Assembly: GCA_026982235.1 (NCBI GenBank)
Contig: JALSHM010000028.1
Coordinates: 1-6,108, forward strand
Reading direction: 5' to 3'
DNA length: 6,108 nucleotides
Origin: Robiginitomaculum sp.
GTDB taxonomy: Bacteria > Pseudomonadota > Alphaproteobacteria > Caulobacterales > Maricaulaceae
The notes under the pieces are model-generated. The model saw only the letters and a list, made by a program, of their open reading frames with translations, did no database searches and had not been told where the DNA came from. Below, piece after piece: positions 1 to 6,050 of this stretch. The position numbers and the translations under genes were made by a program. How positions within the stretch are numbered: the first letter of the stretch is position 1; every line of letters starts with the position of its first letter.

Positions 1-200
1 CCATCGTCAAAACCGGTATTGGGTATGAGTTGACCTATAGGGGAATAAACAACTTCTCTGACGCCTCTGAGGTGTTCTCGCTCGGCATTTCGGCCGGCTA
101 TTGGGACTTTGATGGTGATAGCAATACCAAAGAGTTTACGGTTTTTGGCCGCGCAAATACTACGGTTTGCGTTATCCGGGGCTTGTTGGACCAAAGCTAA
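1..200 (+). CDS. 3' end of an unrecognised gene upstream of the terminase (partial)
   Basis: The frame is open from base 3 to a TAA at 198-200, giving the last 65 residues of a protein that begins before the window. I do not recognise it. The visible part looks rich in beta strand: short runs of hydrophobic and aromatic residues alternate with Gly, Asn, Ser and Asp (for example YRGINNF, GYWDFDGDSN, KEFTVFGRAN). There is no membrane segment and only one Cys near the end. A beta-rich C-terminus would suit a virion surface protein such as a fibre or spike, but this is only an impression from composition. It does not look like a typical small terminase subunit, which is mostly helical. Its stop codon shares one base with the terminase ATG (TAATG), so the two are probably co-translated. 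That the reading frame is real is fairly likely; the function is unknown. Confidence 0.6.
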   Translation, partial: IVKTGIGYELTYRGINNFSDASEVFSLGISAGYWDFDGDSNTKEFTVFGRANTTVCVIRGLLDQS

Positions 201-1771
201 TGGTCAAGAAGGTTGGGTTCAAACACGCGCCTACCCTTAAAAGAGCGTTATATTCTTCTGCTTCCGTCAAAATCGTTCAAGGACCTGTCGAATCCGGCAA
301 GACTGTCTGGATGGTCATGGATATTTACAAGGAAATGTGTACCATTCCGCGCTGCACGGACGGCATTAGGCGGTCAAAGTTCCTTGTTGTGCGGTCTACG
401 GACGGGGAATTGCAGCGTGGTATCATCAAAACGTGGAAACAATGGTTTCCTGAAGACATACACGGGCCTTTAGTCGGGACTATGCCCACGGTTCACACTC
501 TGAAGTTTCTGGATGTTGAATGTGAAGTGGAGTTTTTCGCGTTTGAGGATGATAGCGAGGCTGTACTAAAGAAATTACGGTCAACTGAGTACACAAAAGC
601 CTACATAAACGAGGGGCAATTCACCAAATTTGCCCTGTTTTTGGCGATTAGGCAGCGTACCGGGCGCTATCCTGCCAAGGTAGATTGCCCTGATTGGGAC
701 CGTAAAAAGCGTATTTGTATGGATATGAACGCTGTTCGGACAAATGATCATTGGGTTTTGTATATCCGGGGTGATATTCCCTTTCCGCCTGAAATGGACG
801 TGGAACAACGGCGCGCATACACCAAGCCTGATGATTGGGAATTTTTTGTTCAACCGCCTGCTGTCCGCGGTATTTATGATGAAAAGGGCTATATTACGGA
901 CTTTGAGCTTCATCCGGATATAGAAAATTTACCGTTTATTGATGGTGACGAGATATTATCTCTCTGTCAAAACGGTGCTATTGATGATATCAAGCGTGAT
1001 TATATGAATGAAATGGTTATATTGAAGTCCGGCAATCCTCGATACGAGAAGTTTTCGAGAGGCTGGCACGTTGCCAAAGAACAATTGCAGCCTGTCGAGG
1101 GTGTTGCGCCTATCATTGGATATGACCCGGGACAAGCTTCCGGCGCCGCAACCTTCTGGCAAAGAGTGAATGGTCAATGGCGCGGGCTTTTTGAAGTAAA
1201 CGCTCGTCTGGATCCCCGCCTGCACTCCGCTGAGGCTCAAGGGCAGCGTATGTTAGATATTTTGAGGCAGCACTTCCCTTGGTACAAAGATACCGGTGTG
1301 GCGGCTTGGATGGATCCCTACGGCACATGGAAATCGACGGATGAAAACACGACATTCCAAAGCATTATCTCAAAGCTTGGCATTGATTTTCAACAGCCTG
1401 CATTAAAGGATAATCCAAGTTTACGGCTCCAAACTGGTACAAAAATGATTAAAGACGGTTCGTATGGCAAGCCAAAGATATATTGCTGCCCGTTTGGGAT
1501 GCCCTCTTTCATTGTGGCCATGGACGGTGCGTGTACCATGAAGGTAGTCAAGCGCCAAAAGGATATGGTTGAAGAAAACTCAATCAACAAAAATAGCCAT
1601 GCCGATATAGTGGAAGCTGCTGAATATGCTTGGTGGGGTGGCGGGGAAGATAACTCGATCGTTCCAACAATTAAAGAAAACCAACTACCTACACGGATTG
1701 ATACCTTCGCCGGTAACGTCACTCCGGGACGCCGTTCGTTTGTAAGAAGGACGGGATCATGGACGAGGTAA
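200..1771 (+). CDS. terL: Phage terminase large subunit (packaging ATPase and nuclease)
   Basis: This is the motor that pumps genomic DNA through the portal into the procapsid and cuts the concatemer. The product is 523 residues. The N-terminal ATPase domain has a Walker A loop GPVESGKT at residues 28-35 and a Walker B-like strand AYINEG at 134-139, with Glu138 as the probable catalytic residue. As in related podovirus terminases, Asn rather than Asp precedes this Glu. The C-terminal half looks like the RNase H-fold nuclease: candidate metal-binding acids are Asp309 (IIGYDPG), Asp372 (WMDPYG) and Asp469 in the stretch NSHADIVEAAEYAWW. I chose ATG at 200 because it overlaps the upstream stop (TAATG). 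A longer in-frame TTG start at 167 has no good ribosome site and would overlap the upstream gene further. The site before 200 is weak (TGGA), so translational coupling is likely. The gene overlaps the next one by 13 bases. Function is secure; the exact start is less so. Confidence 0.95.
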   Translation: MVKKVGFKHAPTLKRALYSSASVKIVQGPVESGKTVWMVMDIYKEMCTIPRCTDGIRRSKFLVVRSTDGELQRGIIKTWKQWFPEDIHGPLVGTMPTVHTLKFLDVECEVEFFAFEDDSEAVLKKLRSTEYTKAYINEGQFTKFALFLAIRQRTGRYPAKVDCPDWDRKKRICMDMNAVRTNDHWVLYIRGDIPFPPEMDVEQRRAYTKPDDWEFFVQPPAVRGIYDEKGYITDFELHPDIENLPFIDGDEILSLCQNGAIDDIKRDYMNEMVILKSGNPRYEKFSRGWHVAKEQLQPVEGVAPIIGYDPGQASGAATFWQRVNGQWRGLFEVNARLDPRLHSAEAQGQRMLDILRQHFPWYKDTGVAAWMDPYGTWKSTDENTTFQSIISKLGIDFQQPALKDNPSLRLQTGTKMIKDGSYGKPKIYCCPFGMPSFIVAMDGACTMKVVKRQKDMVEENSINKNSHADIVEAAEYAWWGGGEDNSIVPTIKENQLPTRIDTFAGNVTPGRRSFVRRTGSWTR

Positions 1772-2214
1772 GAAACAGTAATTTTGAACCTTCCTGGTGG
1801 CATGTTGTTTTTGTACCAAGGCCGCTCAAGCACTGGTTTGATATTTTCACTCCGAGATGGTGCCGGCATGTGTTTGCTTTTGGATATTCACAGGCGTCCA
1901 ATAGTTGGATTGTTATAGATCCTGCACACGGAAAAACTCATTTAATGATCTATAAAGACGACGATTTCACTGAAGTTTTAGCAAAATACTGCGACGATGA
2001 TTGTGTAATTTTGCAGATTAAGGGTCAAAAAACCCATGTTTTACGGCATAGACTATTTCAAACTTGCTCTACAGTGGTTGCTAGGGTTATAGGTATAGGC
2101 GGAAATTCATTGACACCGCATGTCTTGGCAAAGACATTGCGGCTTCATAACGCCAAGGTAAAGAGAGATCCAAACAATGTCTATCAAAACAAAAGCCCCC
2201 GTCGAAGATCCTGA
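1759..2214 (+). CDS. Small conserved-type phage protein, possible permuted papain-like fold
   Basis: The product is 151 residues with no firm family assignment. The ATG lies inside the terminase 3' end (13-base overlap), with a good ribosome site AAGGA at 1747-1751 and 7 bases of spacing. Visible signals: a Trp-rich start (PSWWHVVFVP, 11-20); RHVFAFGY at 36-43; a strand ending in Asp-Pro (WIVIDP, 50-55); and TCSTVVARVIGI at 102-113 followed by LTPHVLAKTL. The order His37, Asp54, Cys103, with Cys at the start of a predicted helix, is what circularly permuted NlpC/P60 or LRAT-like papain-fold proteins show. From memory, similar small proteins occur between terminase and portal genes in other podovirus-like phages. 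The last residues are basic (KSPRRRS) and are encoded in the 38-base overlap with the next gene. Enzymatic activity is an inference; a purely structural role is equally possible. Confidence 0.8.
   Translation: MDEVRNSNFEPSWWHVVFVPRPLKHWFDIFTPRWCRHVFAFGYSQASNSWIVIDPAHGKTHLMIYKDDDFTEVLAKYCDDDCVILQIKGQKTHVLRHRLFQTCSTVVARVIGIGGNSLTPHVLAKTLRLHNAKVKRDPNNVYQNKSPRRRS
2116..2142 (+). other. Strong hairpin within the 3' part of the 1759-2214 gene
   Basis: Bases 2116-2126 pair with 2131-2142 to form an 11-base-pair stem with one bulged T and a GGCA loop. No run of T follows, so it is not an intrinsic terminator. It ends 34 bases before the ATG at 2177, where it could affect ribosome loading or mRNA processing. 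It may also be a coincidence of codons for TPHVLAKTLR. The structure is seen directly; any role is inferred. Confidence 0.4.
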
Positions 2215-2476
2215 AACCAAAGCCCGCCGTGAGGCTGCTGAAGCCCGCGCGGACGCTGGCAGGATTGATGAAACCCGCGAAACGCTTGCTGAAGACACTC
2301 GGGCATTCTTCCGACAATTTGGCAGAATATCCCCGCCCGCATCAATCGGCAATCAACCTGCCCCTGCTGGTGGATTTGATATTAACAGTTTGTTTACTGG
2401 CCTTAGTGGTGGAGGGTTTACAGGCGGCACACTTTCCGGCGCACGTCTAAATGACAGCGTTTCTAATATAAGGTAG
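2177..2476 (+). CDS. Small charged, glycine-rich phage protein of unknown function
   Basis: The product is 99 residues and is not recognised as a named family. Residues 1-50 are highly charged and probably helical (runs such as KARREAAEARADAGRIDE). Residues 52-90 are rich in Pro, Gly and Ala and probably disordered, with a GLSGGGFTGG stretch. Short proteins with a charged helix and a flexible glycine-rich end are common between the terminase and portal genes of podovirus-like phages, and their role is generally unassigned. The ATG lies 38 bases inside the previous gene, with only a weak purine-rich site upstream (AAGAGAG, 9 bases before the start), so coupling to upstream translation is likely. 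The stop is 8 bases before the portal ATG. The position suggests a head or connector accessory role, but nothing in the sequence proves it. Confidence 0.75.
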   Translation: MSIKTKAPVEDPETKARREAAEARADAGRIDETRETLAEDTRAFFRQFGRISPPASIGNQPAPAGGFDINSLFTGLSGGGFTGGTLSGARLNDSVSNIR

Positions 2477-2484
2477 GTTTAGTA

Positions 2485-3990
2485 ATGACGTTTGAAACAG
2501 ATATGAATGCCCGCATTTCGGATGCGCGAAGTGACCGGTCCAATATCCAAGACCGGATTAACACGTTGTATGAGATAGGCAATCCGTGGCGTCAAAAAGT
2601 TGGCGAATCCACGTCGACCACGACCACTCAGGCAGAACAACAAGACGATATCTTTGACCAGACATTGCAGCTTGAGCTCTCAAACTTTGCCAGTGGTGAA
2701 ATGGATCACTTCATGCCGGAATATAAGTCGTGGGTTAATTTGGCGCCGTCTGTTGCTCTTGAAGGAACGTCACAGGCCAATGCTTGGGAATCTGCGGGCA
2801 AGCAATGGGAGGAACGCTTGTATGAATTGATCAACGGCACAAATTGGTATGAAGAAAACCTAGAGGTCTTTCACGATATTGGTATTAGCTGCGGGGGCAC
2901 GGCAATCCCGATCCCCGATGCTACAATGCCCGTTGTGTGCCGTCCTGCATTAATGAGCAACATTTTAATGGATGAAACCGCCTATAATGATTTGGACGGT
3001 CGCTGGATGGAATTTGACGTTAAAAAGCGCCATTTGAAGGAAATGTTTGCCGGAATAATGGACAAAATCAATGGAAACCTGAAGCTGAGGGCAAAAAATG
3101 ACGCCAACATTGTCAAGGTTTTGCAGGGCAATTTGCGAAAACTTACGCCTAAAGGCCCACGCTGGATGTGGGTTGTCCGCATTGATGGTGAAACTGTTCA
3201 CAAACAAATGATGCCCGTTGGTGCGCCTCCTGCCGTCAATATTGGGCGTTGGCGCCATGCAACACCGAGCGCATGGGGCCCTGGTCCTGCTGATATGTGT
3301 CTATCTGCTGGTCGAATTTTGGATGATTTGGGCTATATTAACCTTAGAAAGCTGGCAAAAGAGGCTGATGCGCCGTATTCTTATGAGGTTGATGGGGTAT
3401 TTAACGTCAAAAAACCTATTGAAAACGGCACATTTGTTGGCCGGCGCGTTGGATCTTCGCCGCCTGTACCAATGTTTACCGGGTCGACAAGCCAGAATGT
3501 CTATTTTGAGCGTGAAAAGATACAAGAGTTTATTCGTGCGTGTCTTTATACGGACGGACCACGCCAAGAAGGTAAAACCCCGCCTACAGCAACACAGTGG
3601 ATTGATGAAAAGGCTTTATCGAACATCCGCAAGATTGCCCGCCGCCGTATATACCGTGAATATGTCCTGCCCTCTCTTCGCCGATTTGCCTTTGTATTTG
3701 CGGTACGTGGGGACTTGCCACCAATTGAAATTGGTGGCCGTGCGATTCCTGCTAAATTCATTTCCCCACTTTCCAAAGCTTCTGATGCTCAGGAAGTATC
3801 TGGCGCATTCCAGTTTATTCAATCCGCTGTTGGTACGCTCGGGGAAGCCGCCATTGCTTCAATTAACCCACATGAAACACTGGTGAATATGAAAGACAAA
3901 CTTGGTGATCAAATAGTTGAACTCACCGAGCCGGATGAACAATCAGATTTACTTAAAAAGGTTTTACAGGAAGGAAAAAACATTGCCTAA
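2485..3990 (+). CDS. Portal (head-to-tail connector) protein
   Basis: The product is 501 residues, close to the size of T7-type connectors. It would form the ring at the special vertex through which DNA enters and leaves, dock the terminase and later carry the short tail. Family-like features are: an N-terminal helical part with NPWRQK at 33-38; a Ser/Thr-rich linker around 42-48; the helix region LELSNFASGEMDHFMPEYKSW; the segment AWGPGPADMCLSAGRILDDL (263-282), which corresponds to the conserved (Y)GRGPA...L.DI.xLN motif of T7-like connectors; and a basic helix KIARRRIYREYVLPSLRRF near 383-401. There are no signal or membrane segments. The ATG at 2485 follows AAGG (2470-2473) and AGG (2475-2477), and the gap to the previous gene is 8 bases. 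The last 8 bases overlap the next gene. Assignment rests on motif pattern, length and position between terminase and scaffold/coat. Confidence 0.88.
   Translation: MTFETDMNARISDARSDRSNIQDRINTLYEIGNPWRQKVGESTSTTTTQAEQQDDIFDQTLQLELSNFASGEMDHFMPEYKSWVNLAPSVALEGTSQANAWESAGKQWEERLYELINGTNWYEENLEVFHDIGISCGGTAIPIPDATMPVVCRPALMSNILMDETAYNDLDGRWMEFDVKKRHLKEMFAGIMDKINGNLKLRAKNDANIVKVLQGNLRKLTPKGPRWMWVVRIDGETVHKQMMPVGAPPAVNIGRWRHATPSAWGPGPADMCLSAGRILDDLGYINLRKLAKEADAPYSYEVDGVFNVKKPIENGTFVGRRVGSSPPVPMFTGSTSQNVYFEREKIQEFIRACLYTDGPRQEGKTPPTATQWIDEKALSNIRKIARRRIYREYVLPSLRRFAFVFAVRGDLPPIEIGGRAIPAKFISPLSKASDAQEVSGAFQFIQSAVGTLGEAAIASINPHETLVNMKDKLGDQIVELTEPDEQSDLLKKVLQEGKNIA
3717..3738 (+). repeat. Perfect 10-base inverted repeat inside the portal gene
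   Basis: GCCACCAATT at 3717-3726 is followed, after GA, by its exact reverse complement AATTGGTGGC at 3729-3738. As RNA it could fold into a hairpin of about 8 pairs with a small loop; as DNA it is a near-continuous palindrome. It encodes residues around LPPIEIGGR (411-419) of the portal. No T-run follows, so it is not a terminator. It may be an mRNA structural element or a codon coincidence. Confidence 0.5.
3968..3975 (+). promoter_or_regulatory. Strong Shine-Dalgarno site fixing a TTG start at 3983
   Basis: AGGAAGGA sits at the end of the portal gene, 7 bases before a TTG codon. This near-ideal spacing makes TTG 3983 a better start for the small gene than the upstream in-frame TTG at 3917, which has no such site and would give a 74-base overlap with the portal gene. 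Confidence 0.75.
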
Positions 3991-4255
3991 AGTTACGGAC
4001 GAACAAAAACCCTCCCGCAAATTTTCAGACATCAGGCGTCTCCTGGAGATCAGCCCTGACAAGGTAACAGATGAAGCGCAATTAGCTTTTGCAAGCGTTG
4101 GTGCTATGCCACAAGGCGCGGCCATACAGGAATACCTCACATTTATTTTGCTTGATGTTGGCAGCACAAATACTGTAGAGGAAATGTATCAACACGCGGG
4201 CAAGAAACTTCTTGCTCAAGACTTAATTAGATTTATGGACGGTAAAAATGAATAA
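3983..4255 (+). CDS. Small protein between portal and scaffold, function unknown
   Basis: The product is 90 residues, starting at a TTG chosen for the strong ribosome site just upstream. It overlaps the portal stop by 8 bases and the next gene by 8 bases (ATGAATAA). The N-terminus is polar (PKVTDEQKPSRKF), followed by a probable helix SDIRRLLEIS and helices around AAIQEYLTFILLDV and TVEEMYQHAGKKLLAQDLIRFM. It has no Cys, no signal peptide and no convincing membrane segment. In related phages a short protein of about 80-110 residues, often of the Bbp19-like type, lies just after the portal gene. The position and the D(I/V)RRLL-like opening are weakly reminiscent of that group, but the usual core motif is not clear, so I do not assign it. 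A head-assembly or packaging accessory role is plausible from context only. Confidence 0.75.
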   Translation: MPKVTDEQKPSRKFSDIRRLLEISPDKVTDEAQLAFASVGAMPQGAAIQEYLTFILLDVGSTNTVEEMYQHAGKKLLAQDLIRFMDGKNE

Positions 4256-5069
4256 ATATTTGAAATTTGGAACACCTGTTAACCCTTTTTTGTGCTACGT
4301 AGACCCCGCCGCTGCGCCCGCCGCTGTGCCCGCTGTGCCAGCGGTTCCTGCGGTTCCTGCGGTTCCTGCGGTTCCTGCGGTTCCTGCTACCCCTCCCGCC
4401 GCTGAACCGCCTGCCACGCTTGCTGCTGTGGCCGCTGAAGGGCTGGAGCCGACCGAGGCTCCACTTGCTCCCGAAATTAATCCAGAAACCCCACCTGTTG
4501 TTGAGGGTGAAGAACCTCCCGCCGCTGAACTAACAATTCCTGAAACTGCTGATGCCTATGATTTTACACTGCCAGACGACACAGGACTGAAAGATGAAAA
4601 AGGGGATCCGTTCCAGTTTGCATCGGATGATCCGCTTGTAGCCAAGGCCCGCGCTCTTGCTGTAGAACACAAAATGCCACAAGAAACCCTAACCGCAATG
4701 ATGGGCGTGTATGTTGAGGCTATGAAAGACGCGATTAGCACAGAAAACGCCAGCCGGACAGAAGCTTCGGACACGCGTCGGGCTGATGCCTTGGCGGAAT
4801 TGGCTTACAAAGATGCAGCAGGGAAAGACATATCAGGAGAGGATCGTATTAGCAAAACTCTCTCCGGTATTAGTGAGCTTTTTGGTGCTGATGATGTGGC
4901 TACCGCTCGGGACGCAATGGCCGGCCCCAAGCAAGTATTATTCTTTGAAAAAATAATTAAGCTTGCAAACGAAGGAAATATTGGTAAGGGTGGCACCAGT
5001 TCCGCAGATAACTTGGACGGATTGTCGGGAGAGCAGAAGTTACACGCCATTAGATCCAGAAGTAAATAA
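4248..5069 (+). CDS. Putative capsid scaffolding protein with a Pro/Ala repeat region
   Basis: The product is 273 residues and mostly acidic. It probably guides coat assembly inside the procapsid and then leaves. Residues 20-100 are Pro/Ala/Glu-rich and look disordered; they include seven AVP triplets (26-46) and PPAAE twice. A more ordered region follows: YDFTLPDDTG (104-113), then helices such as DPLVAKARALAVEHKMPQET and LTAMMGVYVEAMKDAI, resembling the 'Y.F.LP...(A.ELGLSQ.QA..L)' layout of phage scaffold proteins. A second helical part covers 178-245. The end is basic (KLHAIRSRSK), as in scaffold tails that bind coat. Its position directly before the coat gene supports the call. The ATG at 4248 overlaps the upstream stop (ATGAATAA) and has only a weak site (GGACGG), so coupling is likely. 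There is no protease motif. The family assignment is by pattern and context, not by close identity. Confidence 0.72.
   Translation: MNKYLKFGTPVNPFLCYVDPAAAPAAVPAVPAVPAVPAVPAVPAVPATPPAAEPPATLAAVAAEGLEPTEAPLAPEINPETPPVVEGEEPPAAELTIPETADAYDFTLPDDTGLKDEKGDPFQFASDDPLVAKARALAVEHKMPQETLTAMMGVYVEAMKDAISTENASRTEASDTRRADALAELAYKDAAGKDISGEDRISKTLSGISELFGADDVATARDAMAGPKQVLFFEKIIKLANEGNIGKGGTSSADNLDGLSGEQKLHAIRSRSK
4323..4385 (+). repeat. Tandem 9-base repeat encoding Ala-Val-Pro
   Basis: Five exact copies of GCGGTTCCT occupy 4341-4385, preceded by two diverged units (GCTGTGCCC, GCTGTGCCA) at 4323-4340. Each unit encodes AVP, so copy-number changes keep the frame. The identical third-base choices in five copies point to recent expansion by slippage or unequal recombination rather than selection on protein sequence alone. 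Confidence 0.95.
4392..4530 (+). repeat. Pair of 16-base direct repeats in the scaffold gene
   Basis: CCTCCCGCCGCTGAAC occurs at 4392-4407 and again at 4515-4530. The copies are 123 bases apart, a multiple of three, and both encode PPAAE. Recombination between them would delete 41 codons of the disordered region without breaking the frame. They probably arose by local duplication. Confidence 0.85.
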
Positions 5070-5070
5070 C

Positions 5071-5075
5071 CGGAG
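5071..5075 (+). promoter_or_regulatory. Shine-Dalgarno site for the major capsid gene
   Basis: CGGAG lies 9 bases before ATG 5085. It supports that ATG over the in-frame TTG at 5076, which directly abuts the site and so has no usable spacing. It falls in the 15-base gap after the scaffold stop. Confidence 0.7.
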
Positions 5076-5084
5076 TTGAAAACC

Positions 5085-6020
5085 ATGAGTACACTAGCAA
5101 TGACATTGATTGAGCATAGCAAAAATGCTTCCCCTCTTACACAAGCTGTCACAGACATTTATGCCCAGTCTTCAGACATTTTAATGGCCTTGCCGTTTAA
5201 GAATGTTGTTGGTGGCGCTTACAAATATTCAATTGAAGATGCTGGCGGCGGTATTGCTTTCCGCGGTATCAACGAATCTTACACGCCTTCAACCGGTGTT
5301 GAAAACCCTCAAGTCGAAACATTGTCTATCGCTGGTGGTGATGCTGATGTTGATATGTTTTTGCTTGCTACCCAGGGCGAAGGTCGCCGGGCTCGTGAAG
5401 AAAACAAGAAAATCAAATCCCTTTCTCGCGGCATTACCGATGCTATCCTTGCTGGCGACTCGTCAACGGACCCTCGCGAGTTTGACGGGTTACAAAGACG
5501 GCTTACTGGTGATCAGGTTCTTGCCAACTCCGCTGCCGCTGGCGGCGCGGCGTTGTCATTAGCTGCTTTGGATGATTTGATTGAGCGTGTCACAGAACCC
5601 ACACATTTAATTATGAACAAGCGGTTCCGGGACGTTCATTTTAAAGGGCTCCTTCGCAATCAAACCCTTCAAGGCAATGTCGATATTCAAAAAGACGATC
5701 TTGGTCGACCTGTTGTTCTTTATAACGGCCTTCCATTTTTGATTGGTTATGAAACTGGTCCAGAAGCCCGCATTTTGCCATTTACTGAAGTTGGTTCTGG
5801 CGGCGGTGGTGCTGTCACGTCTTCAATTTACTGTGTGTCCATGAAGGACGGTCATATGTGTGGCATTCAAGATTCAGCGATTGCTACTCGGGATCTTGGT
5901 GAACTTGAAACCAAGCCTGCCAAGCGTACCCGCATTGAATGGTATCCTGGCATAGTTATTGAAAACCCATATTCTGCGTCCCGGCTGACCTCAATCACTG
6001 ACGCTTCAATCGTCGCATAG
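5085..6020 (+). CDS. Major capsid protein, HK97-fold type
   Basis: The product is 311 residues and is probably the coat subunit of the icosahedral head. It resembles the coat proteins of podovirus-like phages often labelled GP7-type. Visible landmarks: a helical N-terminus (LTQAVTDIYAQSSDILMALPF, about 18-38); a probable E-loop YKYSIEDAGGGIAFRGINESY (47-67); GGDADVDMF (84-92); the spine-helix region 100-123; the well-conserved DPREFDGLQRRL (129-140); YNGLPFLIG (213-221); and a C-terminal RDLGELETKPAKRTRIEWYPG followed by the VIENPYSASRL strand (269-301). There is no N-terminal delta domain and no linked protease, so maturation by cleavage is unlikely; a separate scaffold fits. A Gly-rich loop (GSGGGGA, 237-243) is probably surface-exposed. 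ATG 5085 is chosen over TTG 5076 because of the CGGAG site. The gap to the next gene is 30 bases. Confidence 0.9.
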   Translation: MSTLAMTLIEHSKNASPLTQAVTDIYAQSSDILMALPFKNVVGGAYKYSIEDAGGGIAFRGINESYTPSTGVENPQVETLSIAGGDADVDMFLLATQGEGRRAREENKKIKSLSRGITDAILAGDSSTDPREFDGLQRRLTGDQVLANSAAAGGAALSLAALDDLIERVTEPTHLIMNKRFRDVHFKGLLRNQTLQGNVDIQKDDLGRPVVLYNGLPFLIGYETGPEARILPFTEVGSGGGGAVTSSIYCVSMKDGHMCGIQDSAIATRDLGELETKPAKRTRIEWYPGIVIENPYSASRLTSITDASIVA

Positions 6021-6039
6021 GCGGCAACTAAACTCTAAA

Positions 6040-6044
6040 GGGAG
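6040..6044 (+). promoter_or_regulatory. Shine-Dalgarno site for the gene starting at 6051
   Basis: GGGAG, within AAAGGGAG at 6037-6044, lies 6 bases before ATG 6051. This is the strongest evidence that the short reading frame at the right edge is a real gene start. The 30-base gap that holds it has no hairpin or promoter that I can see. Confidence 0.75.
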
Positions 6045-6050
6045 TAATAA

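Noticed and set aside
30..46. TTGACC and CTATAGGGGAA, resembling a -35 box and the core of a T7-like promoter
   Set aside because: No -10 box lies at a suitable distance. Upstream of CTATAGGG only 3 of 12 bases match the T7 consensus, and no second copy occurs in the window. It encodes part of the upstream gene.
435..450. GGAAAC / GTTTCC hairpin in the terminase gene
   Set aside because: A 6-base stem is expected by chance several times in 6 kb and nothing in its position suggests a role.
1390..1869. 159-codon open frame on the minus strand across the terminase end
   Set aside because: It lies opposite well-supported terminase and 1759-gene coding sequence. Its translation shows no recognisable domain, and every gene in the window is on the plus strand.
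3975..3981. A AAA AAC heptamer in the portal frame, a classical -1 slippery sequence just before the portal stop
   Set aside because: A -1 shift would lead only to a 28-codon extension ending at a TAA at 4065-4067, not into the downstream gene, which is in the +1 frame. The upstream AGGAAGGA abuts the heptamer with no stimulatory spacing, and I see no strong stem-loop close downstream. The run of A is better explained as the spacer of the ribosome site for TTG 3983.
4248..4255. Possible frameshift fusion of the 90-residue protein with the scaffold-like protein at ATGAATAA
   Set aside because: The run of five A bases does not form a proper slippery heptamer in the 0 frame, since slipping would place TAA in the P site. 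The overlap is a normal stop-start coupling arrangement.
4444..4463. 7-pair GC-rich hairpin (TGGAGCC / GGCTCCA, 6-base loop) in the scaffold gene
   Set aside because: It is short, lies in GC-rich Pro/Ala/Glu coding sequence where such matches are common, and has no T-run or nearby gene boundary.
5458..5490. Arms CGTCAA / TTGACG flanking an 8-base palindrome CTCGCGAG in the capsid gene
   Set aside because: The loop is long, the outer stem needs a G-T pair, and it covers the conserved DPREFDGL codons, so protein constraint explains it well enough.
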